Numbered from the stretch's first letter, positions 18,719-28,139 are shown. The stretch is 64,000 nt of DNA from Promicromonospora soli (GCF_014653785.1 NZ_BNAS01000005.1:394211-458210), one strand, 5' to 3'. The notes: generated by a model from the letters alone, not told the origin. Program-made: numbers and translations.

Positions 18719-18721
18719 GGT
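18716..18721 (+). promoter_or_regulatory. -10 box overlapping the propeller gene's stop codon
   Basis: TAGGGT uses the TAG stop of the upstream gene as its first bases and lies six bases before the ATG at 18728. It suggests an independent leaderless start for the dehydrogenase gene. Confidence 0.5.
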
Positions 18722-18727
18722 CGCCGC

Positions 18728-19687
18728 ATGCTTGCCGCCTACGTGACCAGGTTCTCGCCCGACAGCCCGCTCGACGGCCTGGAGGTAGGTGACCGCCCCG
18801 AACCGGAGGCCGCGGAGCACTGGACCACCGTGGACGTCCGGGCCGCAAGCCTGAACCACCACGACCTGTGGTCGCTGCGCGGCGTGGGCCTGCGGGAACA
18901 GCAGCTGCCGATGATCCTTGGCACCGACGCCGCGGGCGTGGCCCCGGACGGGACCGAGGTGATCGTGCACGGCGTCATCGGGGCCGACGGCCACGGCGTC
19001 GGGCCGAAGGAGCCGCGGTCGCTCCTTTCGGAGCGCTACCCCGGGGCGCTCGCCGAGCGCGTGGCGGTGCCGACGGCGAACCTCGTGCCGAAGCCGGCGG
19101 AGCTGTCGTTCGAGGAGGCCTCGTGCCTCCCGACGGCGTGGCTCACCGCGTACAACATGCTGTTCACGGCGGGCGGCCTCACGCCCGGCGACCGCGTCCT
19201 GGTGCAGGGCGCGGGCGGCGGGCTGGCGACGGCGGCGGTCACGCTGGGGGCGGCGGCCGGCCTGGAGGTCTGGGTGACGTCGCGCTCCGCCGAGAAGCGG
19301 GAGCGGGCCATCGCGCTGGGCGCGGCGGGCGCCGTCGAGGTGGGCGCGCGCCTGCCCGCACGCGTCGACGCTGTGCTGGAGTCGGTGGGCCAGGCGACGT
19401 GGGCCCACTCGATCCGCTCGGTACGCCCCGGGGGCTCCGTCCTGGTCTGCGGCGCGACGTCAGGCGATGCGGCCCCGGCCGAGCTGACCCGCATCTTCTT
19501 CCAGGAGATCCGCGTGCAGGGCGTCACGATGGGTTCGCGGGACGACCTGAGCGCACTCGCCAGGTTCTGCGCCCGCACCGGCGTGCGCCCGGTGATCGAC
19601 GCCGAGGTGCCGCTCGCGAAGGCCGCCGACGGGCTGGCACTGCTGCACGAGGGCAACCAGTTCGGCAAGGTGGTCGTGCGGCCCTGA
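18728..19687 (+). CDS. Zinc-type alcohol dehydrogenase-like (MDR) oxidoreductase
   Basis: A 319-residue member of the medium-chain dehydrogenase/reductase superfamily. The GroES-like half contains ASLNHHDLWSLRGVG and GTDAAGV. The Rossmann half has the NAD(P)-binding GAGGGLATAAVTLG and SVRPGGSVLVCGAT. The usual structural-zinc cysteines are absent, which fits the quinone oxidoreductase/zinc-independent branch. The substrate cannot be deduced. Its end is convergent with the next gene. Confidence 0.88.
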   Translation: MLAAYVTRFSPDSPLDGLEVGDRPEPEAAEHWTTVDVRAASLNHHDLWSLRGVGLREQQLPMILGTDAAGVAPDGTEVIVHGVIGADGHGVGPKEPRSLLSERYPGALAERVAVPTANLVPKPAELSFEEASCLPTAWLTAYNMLFTAGGLTPGDRVLVQGAGGGLATAAVTLGAAAGLEVWVTSRSAEKRERAIALGAAGAVEVGARLPARVDAVLESVGQATWAHSIRSVRPGGSVLVCGATSGDAAPAELTRIFFQEIRVQGVTMGSRDDLSALARFCARTGVRPVIDAEVPLAKAADGLALLHEGNQFGKVVVRP

Positions 19688-19706
19688 ACTAAGGCTCCAT
19701 GGGTAT

Positions 19707-19785
19707 CGCCTGAGCCTGCGGTTCCGCTCCAGGCGCGTGCCTCGTCCCTCGGCCCGCACCCTGCGCTGCACCTCCGGCTCAGGCG
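19707..19785. terminator. Possible convergent terminator region
   Basis: CGCCTGAGCC (19707-19716) pairs exactly with GGCTCAGGCG (19776-19785). Between them a smaller hairpin (CGCCTG...CAGGCG with an inner GCGG/CCGC) is possible. The right arm contains the stop codon of the minus-strand gene. The fold is by eye only. Confidence 0.4.
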
Positions 19786-21764
19786 AACCGGCGGGAGAAC
19801 TCCTCCACCAGGGTGGGGCCTGTGTCGCCGATGCGCCACACGCTCCAGCCGTCGGCCGTGTACGAGCCCGATGCCGCCGTTGCGGCCGAGTCCGGGTGCC
19901 GGTAGCGAGCGCCGTTGGCCAGCTCGATGGAGCCGTCCGGCAGGAGCATCGCCTCGAAGTGCTGGTTGCGCCGGGGGCGCGACCACACGATCCGGGTGGG
20001 CGTGCCCACGCTCCGGGCGAGCGCCTCGAGGTCGGGGTCGTCCTCCTCCTCGAACAGCATCGGGGTGCTGGCCCGGATGCTCTCGCCCGGCGGCACGGGC
20101 CGGGCCGGCGCCTCGGGCGCGCTGGACGGGTACGGGTCGGGGGCGTACGCCGTCTGCGGGTAGCCGTCGTCCGGGCCGGACATGTAGCCGCCGGACTCCC
20201 ACTGGTTCTGTTCCGTCGCGACCGGGGCCGCGCCGTCGGCGTAGCCCGACTCGAACCGCGGCTGCTCGTCGTAGCCGTAGCCGCCCTGGTCGCCGTACCC
20301 GGCGCCCGCCTCAGGGGTGTAGCCGTACCCCGACGGGGCGGGCGCGAAGGGCGAGTCGCCGCCGTAGGCGGGCTCCGGGGTATAGCGCGGCCGGGTGACG
20401 TCGAAGTCGGCCGGCACGTTCGGCGGCGGCCCGGCGTAGGCGGGCGCCTCGTCGTACGACGGGGGCTGCCACAGGTTCTCGTCGACCGCCGGCTGCGGCA
20501 CGGACACCGGCGTGGACTCGCTCGGCTGGGCCGACTCCGCGAACCGGTCGGTGCGCGAGCGGCGACGCGGCGACGGGGGCGGCGGCGGTGAGGGTGCCGG
20601 CGGCAGCGGCGGCTCGGCAGCGTTCTGGGAGCGGGGCGGCGCGCCGGCGTCGCCGAGCGAGGAGCGGCTCGGGGCGAGTCGGGGCGGGGTGCTCGGCGTC
20701 GGGCGGGAGTCCGCACCGGGACGCGCCCGGGAGACCGGGGCGCTCGGCGGGCTCACGCTGCTCGGGGCGCTCACGATGTTCGGGCTCGGGGCCGGCGCGG
20801 GGTCGGACGAGGCTGCCGCTGCCTGGGCGCGGCGGCCGGCGCGCGTGCCCGCAGCACGCTCGGGCTTGCTGCGCTGGGCGGCCCCGCGGAGGCTCGACCG
20901 CAGGCCGGTCGCCGCGTTGGTCGGACCGGAGGAGGCGTTGTCCGACGGGGGCACCTGCTGCGCGGGGCGCTCGGAGCGGGAGGGTGCCTGCGCGACGACC
21001 GGCATCTTGCCCGTGAGGGCATAACCGACCTTGACACCCTCCTCGAAGGCGTCCTTGGGCGGCGCCGCGGAGCCGCCCGAGACCCCGCCGGTGACTCCCG
21101 TGTCCATCGAGCTGCTGACCGAGTTCTCCATCGAGCCGGTGATGGTGCCGCCGATCGGCGCCGACTTCGGCGCGGGCAGACCCGGCGGAAGGTGCACAAC
21201 GAGCGGCGACACGTCGAGGAACTTGCGGCCGTCGTTCGAGTTCACGACGCCCATCTTCAGCACCTCGACGGGCATCGACGGCTGGCGCAGGAAGTCGACG
21301 GCGTTGAGGATCTCGTCGGGCGCGTTCTGGCAGATGATGATGAGCCGCGCGCCCGGGCCGCCGTTCTTCCCGGCCTGGGTGCGGGTGATGGGAACGCTGT
21401 CGTAGAACGCGGCGACGTCGTGCTGGAACGAGCTCGCGCCGCCGCTGTAACGCGCCGCGAGGTCGGAGCGCGTCAGCCTGCCGGCCGCGCCGGCGTGGTC
21501 GAGCGCCTTGGCGAGGTTCTCCCGGTCGAGGTCGGCCACGAGCTCCACGACGACGGGCGAGCCCGACGCGTCGAGGGCGAGCAGGTGCGGCTCGTCGGGG
21601 CCCGAACCCTGGGCGATCGGGAAGACCTCTTCGCCGAGAAGCCCGTCGATGTGGGAGTCGACAACCTGGTTGGCCGTGGTCTTCAGACCTGGTTCCGAGC
21701 CGTTCGCGCCGTTCGCGGACGTCACGAGGAGGGGCCGCTGGGTATCGACCTCGAACAATGGCAT
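19779..21764 (-). CDS. Degenerate nuclease-fold N-domain + disordered linker + RAMA domain protein
   Basis: A 661-residue protein with three parts. Residues about 1-205 resemble restriction-endonuclease-like (NucS/DUF91-type) folds: VDSHIDGLLGEEVFPIAQ, then HLLALDASG and VVVELVADLD, where the catalytic D...E-x-K pattern reads E-L-V, so the Lys is missing. Residues about 205-570 are Pro/Ser/Gly/Tyr-rich and probably disordered. The last 80 residues match the RAMA domain pattern (LPDGSIELANGARYRHPDSAATAASGSYTADGWSVWRI), a module linked to DNA-modification enzymes. An ATG with GGGGAG upstream sets the start. Function unknown; DNA or modified-DNA binding is inference from the two folds. Confidence 0.8.
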   Translation of the reverse strand: MPLFEVDTQRPLLVTSANGANGSEPGLKTTANQVVDSHIDGLLGEEVFPIAQGSGPDEPHLLALDASGSPVVVELVADLDRENLAKALDHAGAAGRLTRSDLAARYSGGASSFQHDVAAFYDSVPITRTQAGKNGGPGARLIIICQNAPDEILNAVDFLRQPSMPVEVLKMGVVNSNDGRKFLDVSPLVVHLPPGLPAPKSAPIGGTITGSMENSVSSSMDTGVTGGVSGGSAAPPKDAFEEGVKVGYALTGKMPVVAQAPSRSERPAQQVPPSDNASSGPTNAATGLRSSLRGAAQRSKPERAAGTRAGRRAQAAAASSDPAPAPSPNIVSAPSSVSPPSAPVSRARPGADSRPTPSTPPRLAPSRSSLGDAGAPPRSQNAAEPPLPPAPSPPPPPSPRRRSRTDRFAESAQPSESTPVSVPQPAVDENLWQPPSYDEAPAYAGPPPNVPADFDVTRPRYTPEPAYGGDSPFAPAPSGYGYTPEAGAGYGDQGGYGYDEQPRFESGYADGAAPVATEQNQWESGGYMSGPDDGYPQTAYAPDPYPSSAPEAPARPVPPGESIRASTPMLFEEEDDPDLEALARSVGTPTRIVWSRPRRNQHFEAMLLPDGSIELANGARYRHPDSAATAASGSYTADGWSVWRIGDTGPTLVEEFSRRFA

Positions 21765-21993
21765 CTCGTGATCTCCCCGGGTCCTGCGGCATCGGTCCGC
21801 CCTAGCCTAAAGGCCGGTGGCAAGTGTCCGGAAACACCGGGGTGAAGGTTGTGGGTGAGACTTGTCCCATGGTTGGACCATGCCTAGGGTCATTGGCCAT
21901 GACCACGATCCACGCCCCTTCGTTCCTGTCCCGGCGACCTTCCGTCGCCGGCCAGCAGGTGCGTGGCTCGGGGAGGTGCCACCAGGCACAGCG

Positions 21994-22653
21994 ATGAGCG
22001 CCGCGGCGTCGGCGACGACGCTGTGGCCGGTCCTGATCGCCGGCGTCGTGGCCGGGTACGCGGTCGCCCTCCCCGTGGGGCCCGTCGCGTCCTACCTCGT
22101 CGGTCTGGCCGCCCGCCACCCCTGGCGGGTCGGCGCGGCCGGAGCGCTCGGGATCGCGGTTGTCGACGGCGGCTACGCCTTGGTCACCGGCCTGTTCGGC
22201 ACGCTCGTCGCGGGCCTGGTGCAGCCGGTCGAGGAACCGTTGCGGATCGCGTCCGCCGTCGTGCTCCTGGTGCTGGCCGCCCGTGGCGCGCTGGCCGCCT
22301 GGCGGGAGCGGACGGCGTCGGGCGGCGACGTGCGGGCCGACCCGCTCACCGCTCCGCGCGCCTTCGCGCGCTTTGTCGCCATCACGGCGATCAACCCGGG
22401 GACCGTCCTGTTCTTCGCGGTGGTCGTGACGGGCGGCGCGCTGCTGCCCGACGCCGCGACGGCCGGCCGCACCCTGGTCGCCGCCGTGTTCGGGATCGCC
22501 GCGTTCCTGGCGTCCGCGTCCTGGCAGCTTGCGCTGGCCCTCGGCGGGACGCTGCTGGGCCGGGTGCTGTCCGGGCCGCGCGGCCGGCTGGGCACGGCGC
22601 TGGCGTCGTCCGGCCTGATGGTGGTCCTCGCCGTCGTGATGCTCCTGGGCTGA
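21994..22653 (+). CDS. LysE/RhtB-type exporter
   Basis: A 219-residue integral membrane protein of the LysE translocator family with about six hydrophobic segments: LIAGVVAGYAVALPVGPVASYLV at the start, AALGIAVVDGGYALVTGL, then later LVAAVFGIAAFLASASWQLAL and the C-terminal VVLAVVMLLG. The conserved PVGPV and AINPGT motifs of the family are present. The exported substrate (amino acid or similar) cannot be told. The ATG at 21994 is chosen to place the first helix at the N-terminus; a GTG at 21976 is an alternative. Confidence 0.82.
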   Translation: MSAAASATTLWPVLIAGVVAGYAVALPVGPVASYLVGLAARHPWRVGAAGALGIAVVDGGYALVTGLFGTLVAGLVQPVEEPLRIASAVVLLVLAARGALAAWRERTASGGDVRADPLTAPRAFARFVAITAINPGTVLFFAVVVTGGALLPDAATAGRTLVAAVFGIAAFLASASWQLALALGGTLLGRVLSGPRGRLGTALASSGLMVVLAVVMLLG

Positions 22654-22663
22654 CGCCGAGCGA

Positions 22664-24484
22664 TCAGGGCTCGACGACGACGCTGTCGCCCCGGTAGGAC
22701 GCCCGGACCGGACGGCCGTCGACCAGCACCCGGGCGAACTCGCCCGCCACCCGGAACCCGCGCAGGACCGTGCGGCGGCCGCCGCTCCCGTGGCCGCTGC
22801 CGGTCAGCTCGAGTGTCGCACCGGGAGCGATCTCGACGGCGCCTCTGACCTCGACCGTCGTCGCGAGGCTCGAGCGGAGGGTCGTCTCGCGTTCGAGGGT
22901 CAGCGCGCCGTGGCCCAGGCTGTCGGCCGAACCCGCCACGAGAGTGCCGCCCCGGACCACCGTGCCGCCGCGGTAGGAGTTGCAGCCGGCGAGGGTGAGC
23001 GTGCCCGTGCCGGTCTTGACCAGGCCGCCCGCGCCGTCGATGTCGTTGCGCCAGGCGTCGTCCGCCGCGAAGCCGCCTCCGGCGGCCAAGAGCTCGACGG
23101 TGACCGTCCGGTCGAACCGGGCGTACCCGTCGGCGGCGGCGAAGAGGTTCAGGCGCCCCCACTGCTCGGGCCCGTCCAGGATCGGGTAGCCGGAGGGCAG
23201 CGCGGTCGTGCGCAGCACGTCGCGCACCTGGGCCGGGGACAGGTAGGGGAAGCGCGTCTCGAGCAGGACCTCCGCGCCCTTCGGCACGTCGAGGTCGGCG
23301 GAGTGCCCGTCCCGGCGGCGCAGGGTGTAGGTCAGCGACGAACCGATCTGCTCCCGGTTCGCCGCCCGGTCGCGGTACTGGTCCGCACCGGTGTGAGCGG
23401 CGGCGTACAGGTCGTCGGCGCCCGTGATGGAGGTGAAGTACTCGACGGCTCGGGAGCGGGCCGCGGTCTTCAGCTCGGCGTTGGCGGGGTCACCGAGGAT
23501 CGCGGCAGCCAGCGCGGTCGCCAGGATCCGGCCGCCGATGACGTCCACCGGCGAGTGCATGCCGGCGATGATCCGGCTGTCACCGAGCTCGGCCGCCACG
23601 ACCATCAGCTCGGAGAACCGCTCAGGAATCGCGTAGGCGTAGGCGAGCGCGGCCAGCCAGGCGGCGTTGGCGTGGCCGCTGGGAAAACCGCCGTCGGACG
23701 CCGGATCCGTGCTGCGCTGCCGAAGCAGCTGGGGAGCGACGACCACGCCGGACTTGTAGACCGGGTAGCCGAGCTCGTCGACCACGCCCGTGTCCACGAC
23801 GGTGCTGCGGTCGGTCATCCGCCAGGGGCGCGGGTACTGGAAGGCGAACTTCGAGGGGTTGCTGGACGAGAACGGGCCGCGCACCGTGTTCACGAGTCGG
23901 ACGATCTCGCCCAGCTCGGAGGTGTCCGAGCCCGCACCGATCGCGGACCCGGCGGGCGCGTCAGCGGGTACCGCGTCGCTGATCGTGGTGGGCGGGGTCC
24001 CGTCCGGGGCCGTGGTGATCGAGGTGACGGCGCGTGCGCCCGTCCGGTACGCCTCGGCGAGCGGGCCGAGACCTGCGATGACCGAGTAGCTCTGGTGCCT
24101 GCGGTCGTAGACGAAGGCCTGCTCGGCCTGCTCGGCGGTTCGGCGCCGCGTCGCGTCGACGACATACCGGATGTTCTCGTGCAGCACCTTCGGGGAGAGG
24201 GCCAGACCGGTGTTCCACTCCGCGCCGGTCCGCCAAAGCTCCGACATTCCCGACAGCGCTCGGACGGCGGCGTTGGTCTCGCCCGTCAGGTTGGCCGTGA
24301 CGTTCGACGTGTACCAGTCGACGAACGGCACCGGGGCAGCGGTGCCGGTGGCCGGGACACGGACGGCGGCGCTCGCCGAGGTGGGCAGGCCGACCGCCGT
24401 CGGCCCCACGACGAGAGCGCCGACGCCGAAGGCCGCGCCGCGCAGGAAGTCTCGCCTGTCGACGTCAACAGCTGGTTGCTTCAT
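22664..24484 (-). CDS. Tat-exported PAP2/vanadium haloperoxidase-type phosphatase with C-terminal beta-strand repeat
   Basis: A 606-residue exported enzyme. A twin-arginine signal (DRRDFLRGAAFGVGALVVG) is followed by a PAP2/haloperoxidase-fold domain with GGFPSGHANAAW and SRIIAGMHSPVDVIGG, which are the second and third phosphate-binding motifs. After about residue 470 comes a single autotransporter-associated beta-strand repeat (LVKTGTGTLTLAGCNSYRGG, GGTLVAGSADSLG) and a short closing strand. This architecture recurs in Streptomyces and relatives. The substrate (phosphate ester or halide) is not defined. The start at 24484 puts the RR pair at residues 10-11. Confidence 0.88.
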   Translation of the reverse strand: MKQPAVDVDRRDFLRGAAFGVGALVVGPTAVGLPTSASAAVRVPATGTAAPVPFVDWYTSNVTANLTGETNAAVRALSGMSELWRTGAEWNTGLALSPKVLHENIRYVVDATRRRTAEQAEQAFVYDRRHQSYSVIAGLGPLAEAYRTGARAVTSITTAPDGTPPTTISDAVPADAPAGSAIGAGSDTSELGEIVRLVNTVRGPFSSSNPSKFAFQYPRPWRMTDRSTVVDTGVVDELGYPVYKSGVVVAPQLLRQRSTDPASDGGFPSGHANAAWLAALAYAYAIPERFSELMVVAAELGDSRIIAGMHSPVDVIGGRILATALAAAILGDPANAELKTAARSRAVEYFTSITGADDLYAAAHTGADQYRDRAANREQIGSSLTYTLRRRDGHSADLDVPKGAEVLLETRFPYLSPAQVRDVLRTTALPSGYPILDGPEQWGRLNLFAAADGYARFDRTVTVELLAAGGGFAADDAWRNDIDGAGGLVKTGTGTLTLAGCNSYRGGTVVRGGTLVAGSADSLGHGALTLERETTLRSSLATTVEVRGAVEIAPGATLELTGSGHGSGGRRTVLRGFRVAGEFARVLVDGRPVRASYRGDSVVVEP

Positions 24485-24603
24485 GCGCCGAGCGTCCCGG
24501 AACGCCGGGGCCCGTCGGTGAACCCCTGACGAACACCGGACGACAGGTCGGCGAACAGGACCGCGGAGCCCGAGCCGTTCCTGGGTAAGCCCTGGTTGTG
24601 GGC

Positions 24604-24927
24604 TCAGGAGTGGCCCGTCTCCGTCTCGTCGGCGGCGAGCCGCTCCTCGACCCTGGCGATCTTGCTGGTGATCTGCCCGGCCGGCGCACCCGGGCGGATG
24701 TCGGCCTTGATGACGAGGGACACGCGGTGCCCACCCCGTGCCACGGACTCGGTAGCTCGCTGTATCACCGGCATCACCTCGTCCCAGGACCCTTCGATCT
24801 CGGTGAACATCGAGGTGGTGCGGTTCGGGAGCCCCGACTCGCGGACTATGCGGACGGCCTCGGCAACCTGGTCGGCGACGGACTCGCCTGCGGTCATGGG
24901 GGCGACGGAGAACGCGAAGACAGCCAT
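24604..24927 (-). CDS. Thiamine-binding MTH1187 family protein
   Basis: A 107-residue cytoplasmic protein of the MTH1187/YkoF-like family (DUF77). Motifs: VAVFAFSVAP-type N-terminus, SGLPNRTTSMFTEIEGSWDEVMPVI, and a helix at the end. Family members bind thiamine or a related ligand in a small ferredoxin-like dimer. It is divergent from cofD across 97 bases with no operon partner. The ATG at 24927 is preferred to 24960 because the conserved domain begins right there. Confidence 0.85.
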   Translation of the reverse strand: MAVFAFSVAPMTAGESVADQVAEAVRIVRESGLPNRTTSMFTEIEGSWDEVMPVIQRATESVARGGHRVSLVIKADIRPGAPAGQITSKIARVEERLAADETETGHS

Positions 24928-25012
24928 GTGCACATACTGCCCTCTCCCGGTCAGACACACGGGTCACCGTGGTGTCCGACAGCGGGAGGTTCTTCCCGAA
25001 ACAGGGCAGACG

Positions 25013-25018
25013 TAGGCT
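25013..25018 (+). promoter_or_regulatory. -10 box for leaderless cofD
   Basis: TAGGCT lies six bases before the GTG start of cofD. No ribosome binding site is seen. Confidence 0.5.
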
Positions 25019-25024
25019 CGACGC

Positions 25025-25945
25025 GTGAACGTCACCCTCCTCGCGGGCGGGGTCGGCGGTGCGCGGCTTGCGCACGGCCTCGATCTCGCGCTCAGCCCAC
25101 AGTCCCTGACCGTCGTCGTGAACGTCGGCGACGACACCGAGCTGCACGGCCTCGCGATCTCCCCCGACATCGACACCGTCCTGTACACCCTCGCCGAGCT
25201 CAACGACGAGGACCGCGGCTGGGGCCTGCGCGGCGAGTCCTACGCGACCCTCTCCGCGCTCAAGGAGCTCGGCGAGGACACATGGTTCACGCTCGGCGAC
25301 CGCGACCTCGCCACCCACATCGTGCGCACGGCGCGCCTGCGTCGCGGCGACGCGTTGTCCGCCGTCACGGCGCACATCGCCCGGTCCATGGGCGTCCGCC
25401 CCTGCGTCCTGCCCGTCACCGACGACCACCTCGCGACCCTCGTCGACACCCCGTCGGGCCGGCTCGGGTTCCAGGAGTACTTCGTGGGACGGCAGCACGC
25501 GGACGCCGTCCTCGGCCTGCACTTCGACGGGGCCGACGCCGCCCGCCCGGCCCCCGGCGTGCTCGACGCCCTGGCCGCCGAGCTGGTGGTGCTCGCGCCG
25601 TCGAACCCGTTCCTGTCGATCGAGCCGCTCCTCGCGGTGCGCGGGGTGCGCGAGGCTCTCGTGATGGCCCCCGGCCGCCGGGTAGCGGTGAGCCCCATCG
25701 TCGGCGGGCAGGCGATCAAGGGCCCGGCCGCCCAGATCCTGGAGTCCCTCGGGCACGAGGTGTCGGCCCTGGGCGTGGCCCGGATCTACGCGGACCTCGT
25801 GGACGTCATGGTGATCGACGAACGCGACGCGAGCCTCGCCGGGCCCGTGGCCGACCTCGGCCTGACGGTGCACGTCACCGACACGATCATGGGCGGCCCG
25901 CCCGGCCGTGAGCGCCTGGCCCGCGAGCTGCTGGCGCTCGCGTGA
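25025..25945 (+). CDS. cofD: 2-phospho-L-lactate transferase (F420 biosynthesis)
   Basis: Transfers the phospholactyl or phosphoenolpyruvyl moiety to Fo in coenzyme F420 synthesis; it is called FbiA in mycobacteria. The 306-residue protein shows [26 protein letters not shown], the [12 protein letters not shown] motif and [13 protein letters not shown], which are diagnostic of CofD. It begins with GTG and overlaps cofC by four bases (GTGA), so the two enzymes are co-translated. The Fo synthase (fbiC) and the F420 gamma-glutamyl ligase (fbiB) are not in this window. Confidence 0.95.
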   Translation: MNVTLLAGGVGGARLAHGLDLALSPQSLTVVVNVGDDTELHGLAISPDIDTVLYTLAELNDEDRGWGLRGESYATLSALKELGEDTWFTLGDRDLATHIVRTARLRRGDALSAVTAHIARSMGVRPCVLPVTDDHLATLVDTPSGRLGFQEYFVGRQHADAVLGLHFDGADAARPAPGVLDALAAELVVLAPSNPFLSIEPLLAVRGVREALVMAPGRRVAVSPIVGGQAIKGPAAQILESLGHEVSALGVARIYADLVDVMVIDERDASLAGPVADLGLTVHVTDTIMGGPPGRERLARELLALA

Positions 25946-26607
25946 CCGGCGTCGTCCCAGGGCAGGGTCAAGGCACGACGGCGGTGGTGCCGCTCCGCGA
26001 CGGCGTGTCCGGCAAGTCGCGGCTGGCCGCGGTGCTCGACGCCGGCTCGCGGCGTCGGCTCATCCGGGTGCTGGCCAGGCACGTGGTGACGACGCTGCTG
26101 GCCGCCGACGGGATCGAGCGGGTCGTGGTGGTGACGGCGGACCCGGCGTTCACCCGGGAGACGCTGGCCGGGCTGGCGGTCGAGGTGCTGGAGCAGCCCG
26201 CCGACCGGCCGGGGCTGAACGCCGCCCTGGAGCACGCCCGCGAGGTCCTCGCGGCGGGCAGTGCCGGCCGCCTCCTCGTCGCGCACGCCGACCTGCCGGC
26301 GCTGTCGCCCGGGGACGTTGCGGCGATCCTCGCCGAGGACGCCCCGGTCGTGATCGCTACCGACCGCAACCGGTCGGGCACCAACCTCCTGCTCCTGCCC
26401 GTCCAGGGCGCAGGCCCGCGCTTCCGGTTCCGGTTCGGGGCCGATTCCCTCGCCGCCCATCTCGCGGAGGCGGAGGCCCATGGCCTGGACGTGAGGGTGG
26501 TGTACCGGCCGGGCACGGCCGTCGACCTGGACACGACGGACGACTGGTCGCAGCTCCCGGACGAGGTCCGCTCCGCCGTGGGCCAGCAGGTGCCCGGACT
26601 GCTGTAG
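25942..26607 (+). CDS. cofC: 2-phospho-L-lactate / PEP guanylyltransferase (F420 biosynthesis)
   Basis: Activates phospholactate or phosphoenolpyruvate with GTP to give the substrate of CofD (FbiD in mycobacteria). The 221 residues follow the nucleotidyltransferase fold: VPLRDGVSGKSRLA at the N-terminus, VVVVTADPAF, HADLPALSPGDV and ATDRNRSGTNLLLLP. The GTG start lies inside the cofD stop region. The last gene of a two-gene unit; it runs convergent into the MocR-type gene. Confidence 0.93.
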   Translation: MTGVVPGQGQGTTAVVPLRDGVSGKSRLAAVLDAGSRRRLIRVLARHVVTTLLAADGIERVVVVTADPAFTRETLAGLAVEVLEQPADRPGLNAALEHAREVLAAGSAGRLLVAHADLPALSPGDVAAILAEDAPVVIATDRNRSGTNLLLLPVQGAGPRFRFRFGADSLAAHLAEAEAHGLDVRVVYRPGTAVDLDTTDDWSQLPDEVRSAVGQQVPGLL

Positions 26608-26640
26608 GCGCCTGGCCGATCGACGGGGCGCCGCGACCGG

Positions 26641-28131
26641 TCAGCGCGCGGCGGCCTCCACCGCCGCGCGCAGGCTGCGCAGCGCCTCCTCCAGGCGCGC
26701 GTCGGCCAGGTTCCCGTAGCCGACCACGAGCACGGTGGACCTGGCCGACGGCGCCGCCTGGTACCGCCGCAGGTCGACCAGCGCGACGTCCCGTGCGGCC
26801 CCCTCGCGTACGACGGCGGCGGCGTCGATGCCGGGCGCGATGCCGGCCAGGTCCACAGTCACGTGCATCCCCGCTGCGATCCCGCCGACCCGCGCGCCGG
26901 GCAGCTCGCGGTCGAGAGCTGCCAGGAGCGCGGCCCGGCGTCGGGCATAGCGGGTGCGGGCCGCGCGCAGGTGCCGCGCGTACGCACCGTCCGCGACGAA
27001 CCGGGCGAGCGTGAGCTGGTCCAGCGTCGCCGGGCCGGGCGTGGGCCCGCGGCGGACCGACACGTCCAGCACCGCGGCACGCCACCGCTGCGGCACCACC
27101 ATCCAGCCGATCCCGAACGCCGGCGCCAGCGTCTTGCTCGTCGAGCCGAGGAGCAGCACCCGGTCCGGGTCGAGCCCCTGCAGGGCGGGCACGGGCCGGC
27201 GGTCGTAGCGGAACTCGGCGTCGTAGTCGTCCTCGATCACGAGCCCGTCCACCTCGCGCGCCCATGCCAGCACGGCCGCGCGGCGGTCGTCCGACAGCAC
27301 GGCGCCCAGCGGGAACTGGTGCGCCGGGGTGAGCAGCACCGCACGGGCGCCCGTGCGGGCGGCCTCCGCGCGCAGCCGCTCCGTCGAGATCCCGGCGTCG
27401 TCCACCGGGACCGGGACCGGGGTGAGGCCGGCGGCCCTGGCGACGTCGCGCAGCGCGGCCCAGCTCGGGTCCTCGATGAGCAGGTGCGTGTGCCCGGCGT
27501 CGGACAGCGCGGCGGCAATCCGCGACATGCCGTCCGCGGCGCCGCGGGTGAGCACGACGGCGTCGTCGGGCCCGGACACGATCCGCGCCCGCCGCAGGTG
27601 GGTCGCCATCGCCGCGCGTGCCGCCGGGTGCCCGGCGGGCGGCTGCCCGCCCAGGTCCTGGTTGGTCGCGTCCGCGAGCGCGTCGCGGGCCGCGCGCAGC
27701 CAGGCCTCCCGGGGGACGTGCCGCAGGTCGGGCACGCCGGGCGCGAGGTCGTGCGCCGCGCGGTCCGGCGCGCGTTCCAGCCCGATGCCCGGTGTCGGTT
27801 GAGCCTGGCGAGACCGGGTCTCGGCGAGCGAGGGCTCCCCGATGCCCGGGACGACGTCGGGCGCGGACGCTGCGACCCGGGTCGCCGAACCCGTGCGGGC
27901 CTCGAGGACTCCCTTGCCCACCAGGTGCCCGTACGCCTCGGTGACCACCCAGCGGGAGATGCCGAGGGCGTCGGCGAGGGCGCGACTTGGCGGCAGCGCC
28001 GTGCCCGGGGCGAGGCGGCCGGAGGCGATGTCCTCGAGGATCGCCTCCTCCAGCCGGTGGCGGAGCGCGCCCTGGCCGGGCGCGAGTGCGATGAGCACGT
28101 CGTCCGCAGAATTGGTCTGGTCCGTCGGCAT
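26641..28131 (-). CDS. MocR/PdxR-type GntR regulator with aminotransferase domain
   Basis: A 496-residue transcription factor. Residues about 15-80 form a GntR winged helix (LPPSRALADALGISRWVVTEAYGHL), joined by a linker of about 50 residues to a fold-type I aminotransferase-like domain that binds PLP through the Lys of STSKTLAPAFGIGWM. YDAEFRYDRRPVPAL is also typical. Such regulators sense PLP-linked amines and often control the neighbouring divergent gene, here the aldo/keto reductase. The linker DNA carries a degenerate copy (27798-27816) of the dispersed TCGAG...CTCGA repeat. The ATG at 28131 has TACGGT eight bases upstream. Confidence 0.88.
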   Translation of the reverse strand: MPTDQTNSADDVLIALAPGQGALRHRLEEAILEDIASGRLAPGTALPPSRALADALGISRWVVTEAYGHLVGKGVLEARTGSATRVAASAPDVVPGIGEPSLAETRSRQAQPTPGIGLERAPDRAAHDLAPGVPDLRHVPREAWLRAARDALADATNQDLGGQPPAGHPAARAAMATHLRRARIVSGPDDAVVLTRGAADGMSRIAAALSDAGHTHLLIEDPSWAALRDVARAAGLTPVPVPVDDAGISTERLRAEAARTGARAVLLTPAHQFPLGAVLSDDRRAAVLAWAREVDGLVIEDDYDAEFRYDRRPVPALQGLDPDRVLLLGSTSKTLAPAFGIGWMVVPQRWRAAVLDVSVRRGPTPGPATLDQLTLARFVADGAYARHLRAARTRYARRRAALLAALDRELPGARVGGIAAGMHVTVDLAGIAPGIDAAAVVREGAARDVALVDLRRYQAAPSARSTVLVVGYGNLADARLEEALRSLRAAVEAAAR

Positions 28132-28139
28132 GGCATTGG

